NCBI GenBank assembly: GCA_013339765.2
Contig: CM023448.1
Location: 326,459,441-326,523,440, forward strand
From: Haemaphysalis longicornis
Lineage: Eukaryota > Arthropoda > Arachnida > Ixodida > Ixodidae
Direction: 5' to 3'
Length of the DNA: 64,000 nt
Part shown: positions 41,146 through 53,236 of the stretch, one piece after another
Position numbering within the stretch: position 1 is the first letter of the stretch
Layout of the letters: every line of letters starts with the position of its first letter
Notes under the pieces: model-generated
Databases searched by the model: none
Told to the model about the DNA's origin: nothing
Seen by the model: only the letters and a program-made list of their open reading frames with translations
Made by a program: the position numbers and the translations under genes

Positions 41146-41657
41146 TTAAAGGAGCCATGAAGACAAAACACAAGTTGGGTTTATTAGAAAGACTGCTTAG
41201 TCCCGATAACAATAATACCAATATCATCACAATCTTCGAACAAATAACGGAGATATTAAAGAAAACGTGTGAAGCAGTCGCGACTCCCTAGCCAATTTCC
41301 CGCAGCTTTTCTATGACGTCACAGAACCTTGTTTGTGCGATTGGCGGCCGCCTAACTGACCTGTCGCGACAACAGATGACTGGACGTCTGTAATGGGGCC
41401 TCTGGTGCCATTTGACCGCATCACTTGAATGCTAACGTGCAGTTAACGCACTGAAAATTGTTTTATTGTTGGCCCGTATGACGTCATTTTTGCTCATAAC
41501 ACGTCACTGTGGCGCAAAATTTGAAAGTTTTTAAATACTTCTTGCTTTTTTTTCGTTAAAAAACATCTTTTGGGGCTGTAATGGAGCTGAGTGAAATACT
41601 GAATCCTAGTTCTTTCAAATTACACGAAGTTGTATTTTCTCTTCATGGCTCCTTTAA
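41146..41657. mobile_element. TTAA-flanked MITE, family 1, complete
   Basis: 512 bp from TTAA to TTAA, with inverted ends of about 30 bp (TTAAAGGAGCCATGAAGA shared exactly by both ends, then nearly identical). No ORF. Contains two TGACGTCA palindromes (41314-41321, 41479-41486). A second copy starts at 63652. The TTAA boundary suggests piggyBac-type mobilisation. Confidence 0.82.
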
Positions 41658-41699
41658 GAAAGCTGCGCTGAGAGCCGTTCTCTCAAACCCCTGCGATTT

Positions 41700-42200
41700 G
41701 CCTTAGTGGTCTAAGCCCCGAGTGTCATCACGTTTCCATGGCCCCAACTAACCTCCCTCGGGCCAGTGAACCGTTGGCAACAGCAAAGTGTTCGTCAAAC
41801 TGAGGCTTGCCTTAAGGCCCCTCGGGAAACTTGGCCAGCGGCGGCACAACTGCGCACCCCTGCGCACTTCTCGTGGTGGTTCTCAGGAAGGCTTGCAGCT
41901 GGTTCGATCAAGCGGGGCGTTCCTGCGAGCCGAACGAATGCGGTCACTGTCACCAACCGGTGTGGCCGGGCCCCCGCCTGCTCGCATTCCACGGTTGGCT
42001 CGATGGGCCGACACTGGAGCCGAACCTGTACATAGCGTCGTCGTCACGTCGCCGCACTGCTGCACCAGTCAAGGTTCTTCCGAGCTCGCCGAATAAAGAG
42101 AGTTTGTTACCTATACGTTCGTGAGTACCCGTGTCTCCTTTTACGGGCAACCACCCGGTGGCCACACGGCCGCCTGGGACAGTGGCAGGCATGTCGGATA
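41700..42200 (+). mobile_element. Possible solo LTR
   Basis: A GC-rich block with an AATAAA (42092-42097) about 75 bp before a TGGCCACACGGCC-type stretch, the usual layout of an LTR's R/U5 end next to a primer site. I could not define exact ends, target duplication or a partner LTR. Confidence 0.3.
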
Positions 42201-42741
42201 AAATTCTATTGCTACGCCGCTTCTGCACAGTATCCAAACATCCTCGTATTTCTTGTCCCTCGTCCTGCTACGAGAGCTACGCTGCAGCCGAGGGATTATT
42301 TGCTCTTACGAAACACTGCTCGCGCTCAAAGCGAGCGAACGGCTCCCCGGCCGTTGCTGTCCAGCTTTTACTCTAATGCCGCTCCGCTTTCTCGAAAAGA
42401 GACTTTTTTTTTGTCTTTTCCTTTACTCCATCATTCCTAAGGCATGCACTTGCAGGTTTTCAGTTCTCGGGGCCTGTATTTTTGTTACTACTATTTACCT
42501 TGCTTTCTAGCGAGCTATTTGCGAGCCGTGTTTGGACGAACACTGGCCCGCAGCAGCGAGATGTCTGGCTTTCGTATAACGTTTCATCCCAGGCGCGCGA
42601 GGACGAGACGAGCGGGTTTGGTGTTTTACCCACGCGTGGCAGAGATAAGGCTTCAAATTTCGTTCCTGCAGAGCTTTTCTCTAACTGCGAGCGCATTTTG
42701 CAGAGCAGCTACTATTATTTGCTCCTGTAATTCGGCTCTGT

Positions 42742-42950
42742 TCAGTCAATGTTAACCTGCAGTCTCTCCTCAAGCTTTTCCATAAAAGTGAATAAATCAT
42801 TCAATGTGGGGGTTTCATCTGCCTCCACGTACCGCGCTGCGGTGACGGGGCTCGCGAGGATGTCGCGGAAGGGGGTAGCGAAATATTTTGCCTTGGTGTG
42901 GGCGAGGTGTGAATTACAGGGGGAGGCGACCTGTCCTTTACGGAGAGTGC
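42742..42950 (-). other. Unrecognised frame on - of coding character
   Basis: Reads HTKAKYFATPFRDILASP, a VEADETPTLNDLF segment and a stop at 42742. Composition looks protein-like rather than low complexity, but I cannot name a family. It adjoins the 5' edge of the LINE on the other strand. Confidence 0.25.
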
Positions 42951-42951
42951 G

Positions 42952-43140
42952 TTGTCCACACGCATAGAGACTATTGAGGCCAGGCAAAGCCAGATGGAAG
43001 CTAGACAAAGCCAGACGGAGGCTAGCATGGCGGCCAAGCCGAATGCAGAACCCGCCGAGACCCTCGCAGTTACCGTCAACCCCACCACCACAAATACTCA
43101 AATACAGAGTAATTCATCATGGAGGGGGACCATAAAGAAG
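42952..43140 (+). pseudogene. LINE ORF1 C-terminal fragment (coiled coil)
   Basis: A short frame with a repeated heptad-like block (IEARQSQMEARQSQTEAS), as in LINE ORF1 coiled coils, running up to the endonuclease start near 43131. The N-terminal part and any zinc knuckles are missing. Confidence 0.45.
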
Positions 43141-46100
43141 TCAAAATATGGCAGTGGAACTGCAGAGGTTTCCAAATTTGGACAACTCCGAGGCCCCAGA
43201 CATTATTGCTCTACAGGTAAATCTAGCCAGAGTTAAGCTTAGAAATGATAAAGCTCATGAAATGTCGGGAATGCAAAACCCGCGCGTAGCAGTCTTGGTT
43301 CACAGGAACCTCACAGCTATTGAGCACAAGATGGATATAAGTAGGCGTAGACTGCCTCCTCGTCGAGATAATACCACATACGAGAGGGAGCTGTAGTTTA
43401 TTCTTGCTTAATGTATATAGCTCCCCAAAAGAGCCCCACCCCCTTAATCCTCGAGGCCATAAGCAGGACTCACCGACTCTGCGTAACCAAACCTCTGGTA
43501 GTAGCGGGAGACTTCAACGCGTGCAACATGAGCTGGCGATACCGAAAGAACAAGAAGGGAACCGCATTGTGGAATTACATCCAAGTCTATCCCTGCTTAA
43601 TGACACGCTGCAACCCACCCGGATAGGAGACAGTGTACAGGCGGACACTAGCCCGGATCTCACTTTATGAAAAAATATTGGACATGGAGAGTGGAAAAAC
43701 ACAGCGCAAAGCCTAGGTAATGACCACTATATAATTGAAACCGTTATTCCGGTTTCGTCCCTTAAGAGAAAGGGAAGAAAAAAAATTAAGATAACAGACC
43801 GGGACAAATTTAGGACACTACGCTCACAAACTGCCGAGGAAATTGAAAATCTCGACGACTGGATTAACCAGTTAGAGAACGATGTCGAAGCAGCAACCGA
43901 GTCAGTCCCGGTTACAACAGAGATGCAGTACGTTTATAGCAGACTATTACATATGTGGCAGGCCCACGAGAAAAATCAAAATCGCGCGTCTAGTAAAAGA
44001 CATGGAAGCATATGCGTAAAAACTTGTACAGCAGCAATGGGGACAAACCTGTGATCAGATGAACGGCAACCTACATCTTAAAGACACATTGCACCTGTTT
44101 AGGTTCCTACTAGACCCGGAAAACTGTAAGTCGGCACACAGTAAGGACATTGAGCCAATAATCCATGGTCATCCGCTGGGAAATAAGGAACTCCTACAGG
44201 CGCTCAAAGACCTATACTTAAACACATCTAGTCCTATAGAACTTCCAGGGTACACGGGTTCCTCAAATCCAGAGATGGATGAGGAGATCTCGACAGCGGA
44301 AGTTAGGGCGGCAATGCACAAACTCCGCAGCTCCTCTGCCCCTGGGGCAGACAGGGTTACAAATAAAACTCTAAAAAACCTAGATGGTAGTTCAGTTACG
44401 GCAATCACTAAGCTTTTCAATCATTGCTGGAAAAAAGGAGAACTCCCGCCTGCTTGGAGACATGCCAAAGTCACCTTTATTCCGAAGTCAGGTAAATGTC
44501 TGGACATTAAAAATCTGAGACCTATCTCCCTCACGTCTTGTTTACGGAAGCTTTTTGAGGTCATCTTAACACGATTCGAAGACACATGGAGAAGCACCAT
44601 CTCTTCCCAGACACTATGATAGGTTTCAGACCACACCTGTCAACACAAGATATCATGCTCAGAATATCGGAAGAGGTGGTTAATCCATTACGTAATAAAC
44701 ACACCCGTGCAATCTTCGCTTTGGATTTAACCAAAGCATTTGATAATATAGAGCATAAGGCGATACAGGTCGGTGAGTGAACCCATAGCTACATCAAGAC
44801 TTTCCTGTCCAACAGGACAGCTGAGATTCATTTCGGGCAGCTTAAGTCCGACCCTTTCACCCTAGGCAGCAAGGGGACACCACAAGGCTCAGTGCTCTCC
44901 CCCTTGTTATTTAACATCACACTCATACCCATGACCAAGCTGCTAGCGACAGTACCTAATTTGTTCCACTCCCTGTACGCTGACGATATTACGTTGTGGA
45001 CAACGAAGGGCAGCGACGGAGAAATAGAGTACACGTTGCAAACCGGAGCTGACATTGTCTCGGAACAGGCTAGGGCTATAGGCTTGTCTTGTTCTCCTAA
45101 AAAGTCAGAGCTCCTGGTAATGCGTTACGCGCCTGGGAGACAAGCCAAGGATACACCAGTCCCAATAGAAATCCGCATGAATAACGCACTAGTACCCGAA
45201 GTCCAAGCGATCAGGATACTAGGGATGCACTATCGGCGTCAAATGAAACGCGAACACGAAAATATGAACCTGAACACACGAATAGCGCGATTTCTTTCCA
45301 TGCAAGCCAAAATGAAGCGTGGCTTAGTTAGAAATGTGGATTTCCAAATATACCAAGAGCGTGCCATTATAAATGAACTCTACGAAGCAGTATTTTTCAA
45401 TTTCGCACGTTATGGTTTATATTTTCGTGTTCGCGTTTCATTTGACGCCGATAGTACTTACAAAGCAATGACAAGAACGCCACCACGCTCAGTAAACTGA
45501 CAGCTTGCGTGCATCAGACGAACCGTCTAATTCGCCGAATAGCGAACATAGGAGGATGCAAAAAATAGACCTCACGAGGCTAGTTCAAGCCTTTGTTCTG
45601 AGTCGCTTTCTCTACTCCATTCCATACCTCCGTTTACACAAGGCGAAGAAGGAGAAAGTAAACTGTTTGATTAAGCAGCTTTGCACTTACCGAGGTGTAC
45701 TCCGACGGATAAACTCCTGAAAATGGACCTACACAATACCCTCGAAGAATTAATAGGGGCCCATAAAGATTATTTAAGACCCCGACAGGACAGTACATCT
45801 TAGAGGATCTAAGTATATCTTATGAAGGAGCACAAACAAGGGAGAACCTGGTGCCTAGAGATATATTTCAGCACCTCACTATTAACACCATTCCTAAAAA
45901 TATGCACCCTATTCAGCACAAGGAAAGGAGAAACGCTAGAGCCAAAGCACTCGAAAAACTGTTTAAACACCGCGAGGAGGTAGTCTACGTGGATGCAGCC
46001 GAATACAAAGTGCAGGATGCCTTTGCAGTTGCCGCCGTAAATAACAAACTCAAGCACATCACCGCAGACACTGTTTATGGCAGGCGGCCGGAAGAAGCGG

Positions 46101-46579
46101 AAGAGGCTGCAATTTCTGTTGCGATTATTAGTACCAAAGCAAAATTTATCTTCCGCGACTCCAAAACGGCTGTAAGTAATTTTGCGAAAAACAAAATACA
46201 CGAAGCGGCATCTCAAATCCCCGCCAGATCCAGATTATCTGGATTCCTGCGCACTCGTCCCATCCAGGGAACGAAGGGGCCCACAGTTTTGCCCGCGAAC
46301 TCGTCGACCGGGCGGTGGACCAATCGTGCCTGCGAGAGGTCTAAGGAGCGTATGGTTAGTTTTCAAGAGATTACATCTCACTGCAGAAATGAAAGACTGG
46401 TTTACCCTGCGCCTCATTATTCCCTAACGAAAATCCAGCAAGCGACATGGAGGCAACTCCAGTCTCATACCTTTCTGAACCCTTATAAATTGACCCTAAT
46501 GTACCCAGGTATGTACACCCCAAAGTGCAGAATATGTGAGGCCGAAAAAGCTGACCTAGCCCACATCCTAATTCCCTGA
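43131..46579 (+). pseudogene. LINE ORF2 remnant: EN, RT, RNase H, zinc finger
   Basis: The endonuclease starts at KIWQWNCRGF (about 43143-43172) with a VAGDFNACNMSW motif (about 43500-43535). RT motifs: SSAPGADRVTNKTLKN (about 44335), LRPISLTSCLRKLFE (about 44515), FALDLTKAFDNI (about 44718), GTPQGSVLSPLLFN (about 44876) and catalytic YADD (44976-44987). RNase H has VVYVDAAEY (about 45980) and a shortened DSKTAVSNF block (about 46158); the last motif is out of frame. A CRICEAEKADLAHI finger lies near 46530. Frameshifts occur throughout (43240-43410, 43670-44060, 44620, 44780, 45500-45850, 46200-46300), so it is inactive. Confidence 0.85.
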
Positions 46580-46800
46580 GCTCCAACCTAAAGCCGAATG
46601 GCATCTCTTTAACCAAATAGAGTGGGAGACTGCGGTGACCAGCTCCGAGCCTGAGACCCAAATTCAGGCCGTGGACTGGGCTTTGGAAGTCGCCGTGAAG
46701 CTAGGTCTTCTGGACACTTCACGGAGTCAAGAAGAAACCCATCATTAACCAAACTCAATGATTGTTGACTAAATAAAGTTGTTCCTCCTCCTCCTCCTGT

Positions 46801-47736
46801 AATTCGCCAGCGTTCGTTGCGCCTGCGCTCTGTACCGGACTTGCGCGAGAAATCCGCTTCAGTTAAATAAAATGAAAAGGCAAACATGCATGCTGACCCC
46901 CTAAACACCAGGCGGGTGATTTGAGTTCCTGTACGCAACGACACTGCTTTAAAATTTATTGGTTTCATGCGACGACAAAACGCTGCGATTACGACCATGT
47001 AAAATGACCCGGTACACAACTGTGGATGTGGAATGGTTAAGGTGCATTGTGAGACCGCGCGGCAGCTACTGGACGCCAAAAAGTAGTAATAAACGCAGAA
47101 TCGTAACCAGAATATCGCCGTCCAATCTTGGGCATATATACCAGAACTTTGCCAGCGCTCAGAATGCGAAAACACGTTGAGAAGCGCCAAACTGCAGCAT
47201 GTGTTTGCTTGCTGAGACATAATGCGAAGATGCCTTGTATAAAGTAGAAGGAGAAGCAACACTCGAACCACAAGGGAAGTATTCAGAACCACCAGCACGT
47301 TGGTGCCCTTAATCGTAAATGATCGGGAAGTTTCGGGTGGCCAGAAGTGTTATATCTGTGCCACTTACCCTCATAAAAAAAATTTAATTCATACATACAC
47401 CTTCACTTACCGAGAATAACAAAACCATATAAAAACAACCTTAACCAACTTTATGTTAAAGTTGCGCTAATTTGATTGTTTCTCCTTCCAAACGAGACGG
47501 CTCCCGCCGTTATCCTAGCGCTATTACGATGCTCCGCTGTACCGCCGTTGTGATTACTTTACCGCGCTGTGAAATACGACCCCGTCAACAACAGTGTATT
47601 ACATCAAAGGTAAGTAAATAATGCTTGAGCGCCGAAGCAGCGAGTTTCGGAACGAAAAATTTCCCTTAGTTTCTGGAAGTGCTCACGGCGACGTTCTTAT
47701 TTTTGTAGCTTTATCACCTATTTAAAAGTGTAGATA
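46801..47736. other. Unannotated spacer
   Basis: A 229-residue frame on - (46609-47298) overlaps the LINE end and is not recognisable. No transposon ends seen. Confidence 0.45.
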
Positions 47737-48698
47737 CAGTCAAATCTCGATATAACGAATCACGCGGGACCACCGAAAATCTTTCGTTATTTTGAAATAT
47801 CGTTGTAATGAAAAACGGGCGGTGATAAGCCAGTGCTCAAACTAAGAATGGAAATGACGTGCGCTAGCAGTAGACGCGTGTGCAGACAGGCAAACCCTAA
47901 AATAAAAATGTTGCGCTCACTACAAAGCTCCTTTATTTAAAGAAATAAGTTATTTTCTTCTGGTGCGTGCAGCATGCGTGACCTTTCAGGAACGCCTTTA
48001 CATATTCCACCTTGCACAATACCTCATCGGGTACGTTATTGCACCGAGCAATGAAAGTGCGGACGTTCTTCACGCGCTCTAAAACATCAATGTTCGACAC
48101 GATCTCATCTTATTCTGTGTTCGGTGAACCACAGCCGTCGAGTCCTTCCTGTCGTCGTCGTCACTAAAGATGATGACTGCTCTCGCTACTTCTTTGCTTT
48201 GTCACCAGCTGCATTCATCTTTGGATCTCGTACGAACTTCACAGCTAAATCCCCCCCCCCCCCCAACAAATAAAAAAAAGAACGACCGACCAACCGGCCA
48301 CCGACACCCAAAACAACGAGAGAGAAAAGAGGCAAACGTGGCTAGGCCTGCTAGGCTACTTGCATTGAACCACTGATTTGTGGTGGCGCAAGCTGTTGGC
48401 ACTAGACATTGTGATGATGATAGCTACTCTACTTGGGCAATACACAAAGAAACGACGGTTTCTGCTGCACGCGAGGGTTGCGGTGCTGTCACTTTTAGCC
48501 AGATTCGTAATACTGATGTGCCTCGATTATAATGGGGAAAATAAATTACATTCGTTATTCTGAAATATCCGCTATATTGAAATTCGTAGTTCTGAAATAT
48601 TTTTACATCGAAAATATAGGTAATCTGGCAAGGATTCCTAAAATATTCCTAAATGAGAAATTCGTTAATATGGGGTTCGAAGTAACGAAATTTGACTG
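47737..48698. mobile_element. Tigger/pogo-like MITE with TA target duplication
   Basis: The left end CAGTCAAATCTCGATATAAC and the reversed right end CAGTCAAATTTCGTTACTTC are the CAGTCAAA...-type tips of Tigger/pogo elements, flanked by TA on both sides (47735-47736, 48699-48700). Further inside, TTCGTTAT and TGAAATAT blocks recur near both ends. 962 bp, no transposase ORF. C14 run at 48251-48264. Confidence 0.8.
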
Positions 48699-48822
48699 TA
48701 GATGGCCACAAACTGGAACGAAAAAAACTGGTTGATTCCTCAGTCATAGGAATCGGTACAATACGAAAGTGAAATGTGCAGCGAAATCTGCAGCTGAGCA
48801 TGATTTGCGGGTCGGCGGCTGT

Positions 48823-49154
48823 CTTGTGGGTGTGCTTGGCGAGCGAAGCCCTACTGGAAGGTCGCTTCGGCAAAGGTGTACTGGGGTCATTTCCGCGACG
48901 GATATGGCGTCAGTAAAATCTTGGTGTATTCTGGTATAAAACACTTTTGTGTTAAAATATAAAACCCGAAAACGATCAACCCTGAGTATAATGTACTCTT
49001 TAATACGTAAGGTTGCTTTCCCCAAGAAGAACCTGTGTGCAGGGGTGCACCCTTTGCAGGCCGCTTGCTTGGTTTACTGGCGTCATTTCCGTAACGAATA
49101 TGAAGTAAATGAAATCTTCGTGAATCCCGGAATAAAACACTTTCGTGTTAAAAA
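48823..49154 (+). repeat. Dimeric TGACGTCA-bearing dispersed repeat, copy 2
   Basis: Matches 2-336 end to end, with the two halves recognisable. The TGACGTCA palindromes of copy 1 have decayed here (ATGGCGTCAGT and ATGAAGTAAAT). Confidence 0.8.
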
Positions 49155-51267
49155 TTCACGTAGACAAAGTAGCAGTTTGTAAATTTACGCTTCTCAGCAC
49201 TCATGATAGCACACAACTGCAGCGCCAGAGCCCTGTCATATTATGAAACTACATGCCAGCGACGCAGATGTCCTCACAATCATTTCCATCCTTACCATAT
49301 TTCCATAGTTCATGTTTTCTACAATCAAGTTTCTACCAAGTGCTTCTGAAATATCGTCTGCGTTTGTAAAATTCCAGCCGTGTCGATTTCCACAACATAA
49401 TTTCAAAACTGGTGCCTAAAATGTCCCGTGAGCGATAGCCCCGGGCCATAATACCATATCGCCAGAAGCCCCGATGCCAGTTTACGCGAACATTTTCCCG
49501 TGGTGATAGCAAGGAACGTCATTTTCTAGTGCACTCACGGTTTAAAAATACAGTAACTTTGTTCGACGACCATCTCAGAGGAAAGGTAGAGGCATAAAAC
49601 CGAGCTTAAAAAGGAAGAGGAAGGAAGGGAGCTGTAGCACTGGGATAGCGTGCCTCCTACCCCGAGCAGCGCTTATTTGGATGTGTGGTCCAAGTAGGGT
49701 GGATTTGAAGCCGACTGCTGCGGAAGTGGTAACTCCGCAGTGAGCTTCGTTATTCCCCCGTCCGTGCAGAAGCCCAGTGACACTCCGAGGTCTTAGAGAG
49801 TGCCAGCTCGGCCGGGCCACAGCCTCGTCGAGTGAGCGCAACGTTCAGCACTAAATGACCTACGTTGCCATATAGGTTATTCACACCAAAGAAGGGCAGG
49901 ATGCGGTCTTCATACATGGCTACAAGTATGTCATGCCAACATGTATGACAACACGATTAATTAAATTGATAATTGAAAGGAGCGAACTCACAGGGAACGA
50001 AAAGATTCACCACTGTATACAGACTAACCAGCAACTTCGGTCAAAGTCCTTTTTACTTCTCTTCTACCGTCTTTACGCCTGCTTTCATATTCCGCACAGA
50101 AAAATTAGAAAGAGAAATAGAAAACAAACATACAATCCCAGGGCTAAGATTGTGAGTAAGTCGCCTAAAACAGCGGAAATTCCTGCGCGAGGCAATCGGC
50201 GTGGGGCCGATGTGTCAGGGGCTTAAGAGTACGGCGCTTTCGAAAGCGGTACAAAAAGAGCGGGGCCTCCGGCGCGGGGCAACTGAGACGGAGCTTTTGA
50301 AATCGTGGGCTTTCGTGCACCACCCATGCCACGCCTACCAAGCTTATACAGCGACTCCACTCACTCACACGCAACATTTCTTTCATTTACTGTACTGCAG
50401 TTTCCTTCTGCCAAATACCGTTTTTAAAGCGAAAGCTTTGTTATTGGGGCCGATGGCGTTCGGTCAAAGGACTAATGCATTAGCCCATAGACAGGTTGTT
50501 CTAGCGAGAAGCTCTGATCAGATCTTTCGACACACGGCACGTGTGTTGAATCGGGCTTCCATTGTGTCTACAACGGTCACTCGAAAATTGCGAAAACGGA
50601 AGAGTTCCAGATGCATAGATCATGGAGTACAATAGTATATACCTTTATCTAATAAACCACTTATCGGTATACATTTAGATAGTTCATAGATGCTTTTCGA
50701 CATTGCGCGAAAAATCGTCGCCCGGGATCGTTCTAGTTTTGCAATTTTTTGAGAACGCTAAACCCAAACCGGAACAGAACAAAAAAAAATAAATAACGGC
50801 TACCGGTTCATGTTGAAGTGGTTCAGCCATCCGCGGTTGATTAAACGCGTTCAACGCCAATCCGGCTGTATTTCACGCACCATCAGCTTCGCAACTTCTT
50901 ATCGCATGTTCTCATTGAGATCAGACAAAACACTACCAACGCTTTCTTCGTGGTCGCAACATGAAGAAAAGTATTGCGCAGCAATGTTGCAAAGGTATGC
51001 CATTACTGGTAGCGCTAACAGAGTTCAGGGCTCAGGAAACGAAAGCGTAACACTCTCTGGAGGCTGCCTGCAGGCGATATGAAACATCGACGCTGCCCTT
51101 TCTCGCTGCGACTCTGTAATGACAATCGGGCCTGCAAGACTGCTGCAGTGTGCGACGGCGAAGGCCGACACCCGAAATGCGCATACTTGTTGCACTTTCC
51201 TGCTTTTCGTTGAAAAGTTCGCACACATGGATAGATATAAATACTTCAGAAGTGCGACCCTCAAAAA
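49155..51267. other. Unannotated stretch
   Basis: No gene, tandem array or transposon end recognised. Confidence 0.45.
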
Positions 51268-51455
51268 CAGCTCGGCGGGTGAACCGTTGGACCACAAGGA
51301 TGCGGGTTCGAGCACCGCACTCGGGCCCTGTTTTTCTGATGTAGGCAAAAAATGAAAACCTCCGTGTGTGGATATTTTGACGCACGTGAGGATCCGCAGG
51401 CGATCTACATTGCTCTGGCCGCCTACAATATACGGTGCGCCTCAATGCACAGCTC
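51268..51455 (+). mobile_element. Degenerate tRNA-derived SINE
   Basis: A head-like GGCGGGTGAACCG ... GCGGGTTCGAGCACC is followed by TTTTTCTGATGTAGGCAAAA and a GACGCACGTGAGGATCC block, corresponding to the TTTTCTGATGGAGGCGAAAA and GGCGCACGTTAAAGATCC blocks of the SINE at 812. Heavily diverged; no tail. Confidence 0.5.
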
Positions 51456-53040
51456 CGGGGAATCAAGCGCGTCATTATTACTTGACAAACGCGTTCCAAC
51501 GGGCCCATCTCGTGGTTTTAAATTATTGCGCGTCAAGTTCCAAAACGAATAATTTATGCTCTTTTTTGCTGCATGCAGCCATCGAATAAACGAAAGACCA
51601 AAAGGTAGTTATTTCTCTGGACATCCCTTCCTTTGTCCCACCTTTAACATATACAAACCTGTCATCATGGCGAATGCAGCGAGTGCCGTTGTACTTGTTA
51701 TAATAGTTATAATAGTCAGTTTTTCAGAACGCGTACAGCGGAAAAGTTCCCGTTATGTAACGGGTCAAAATGATGACAACAGATATAGCAGAGAAAGCTG
51801 TTAGCGTAGAGCAGGCACTTTATCTTTTTTCAAGACTTCATCCCCGACCTTGCAGGCACTATGAATTTCGTCTCGGATACAAAACAGCCCCAAATTCCGG
51901 CCGGCACCGCCTTATTCCATTTGCTCAGCTCTAATACTTTGCGCTTTTTCGGCCGTTTTGTTTTTTCAGGGATGCTTATTTTCGGATATCCGCTTCACTG
52001 ACTAGTCTAACTCACGGCTCTGCTGCTACAAGTTTGCGGGGGGGGGGGGGGGGGGGGGGGCGTAGCAATACTGCTATCGACAAATTAAAGAGCGCGTCCC
52101 CAAAAGAGTTCTCTACAGTGCTTCCGAGTCCCTCCCCATTCTGAAATCTTCCTCCAGCCTTTACTCCCGCTCCCCCATCCTAGCTTGTATGCTGGTGGGC
52201 TTGATAACATCCCCAGTGCACTTTTTTTCCCTTTTCCTTTCACTAAAACCACAACGACGACTGTCACATCACCTTCAGTTTGTGATCGTAGCATCTGCTT
52301 TAAGTGGACGGAGCGGGTACGGTGGCCAGGCATATTATTATTAACTTATTATTGCCAGGAGCAATAACAAGTGACCGAGCGTTAGGTAAAGCTCACTTCT
52401 AACAAAATTTTGGTTCACAAAAATTTGGTAGTACAGCTAACGTTGCCTGTGCCCAGGCGCTGCTCGCGCTCGCATCGAGCGATTACGATGGGGATTCCAG
52501 CACCTGTCGCATACGCTCGAAGAATGCACCCAGCCAATACCCGAAACTCTAACAAGATGTCCACGCAGTGATTCTGTGATATGAATAACTATAATCACCA
52601 CCGGCAATAAAAACAATATAGAACTTTGTTCAGTTTGAAAAAATTCCCCCGCATTTCCCCGAGGGGGAGAATGTGAAAGTGCGAATGCACGGTTGTCGGC
52701 CCGCTTGCGGCGCTTGCGCTCGGCCCCCGCAGCCCACCGCCTCGCCGCCTTCTCTTCCATCTCTTCCATCGGGTTTGTAGTATCACGTGTACACCACGCA
52801 GTTATCAAGCCGCTATAACGCCGCTGAGTCGCCAACGCACGCCGCTGACGACGTAGTTTGAATGCGTTAAAGATATAAGGAGCGTTACTGACACCGATAT
52901 CAGCGTCGCGTCCGTGGCTTATTCTGTAGAGTGTCGGGCTGCGGCCCGCAAAGTCCTCGGATCGAAACCTGGCGCCGGATGCTGTTTCTTTGTTAAATAT
53001 AGAGGAGCACTGCGGACGCCGCCGCCGCCAGCGGTGGATG
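51456..53040. other. Unannotated stretch with G run
   Basis: G23 at 52038-52060. A tRNA-like fragment (GGATCGAAACC at about 52957) is too degenerate to call. No exon recognised. Confidence 0.4.
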
Positions 53041-53052
53041 GTTTGGGGTCGC

Positions 53053-53059
53053 TTATAAA
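53053..53059 (+). promoter_or_regulatory. TATA-like box upstream of the PP1 exon
   Basis: TATAAAG lies about 30 bp upstream of a possible start around 53085-53095 and 178 bp upstream of the PP1 initiator. It would make PP1 an independent transcription unit. The competing reading is a splice acceptor TTTTTGCAG ending at 53088. Confidence 0.3.
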
Positions 53060-53236
53060 GTGATTCGCACTTAAAACGGTTTTTGCAGTGGCCAATTCTC
53101 ATCACCACGTGCACCAGCAGCGGCGGTGGCACCAGCACCGTCTCCGTGCACGCGCCACGGGCCGTCGTCCTCGCACCCCTCGTCTCGCGCAGCGGAACCC
53201 AGCCCTGCCGCGGCCTCTCGGGCGTCGGCGGAGGGA

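Larger units (their letters stand above)
42945..46800 (+). mobile_element. RNase H-bearing LINE (I-group-like), nearly full length
   Basis: Contains in order an ORF1 end, endonuclease, RT, RNase H, zinc finger and a 3' end AATAAAGTTGTTCC followed by (TCC)n (46772-46798). Related to 25425-26800. Several frameshifts and deletions; no target-site duplication identified. Confidence 0.85.

Noticed and set aside
46609..47298. 229-residue frame on -
   Set aside because: Overlaps the LINE 3' end and contains leucine runs from a CTC/CCT repeat; no domain.
53126..53236. Upstream ATG of the PP1 frame as initiator
   Set aside because: Adds a low-complexity Pro/Ser/Ala leader; the Met at 53237 aligns with the usual PP1 start. 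Kept only as part of the alternative one-gene model.
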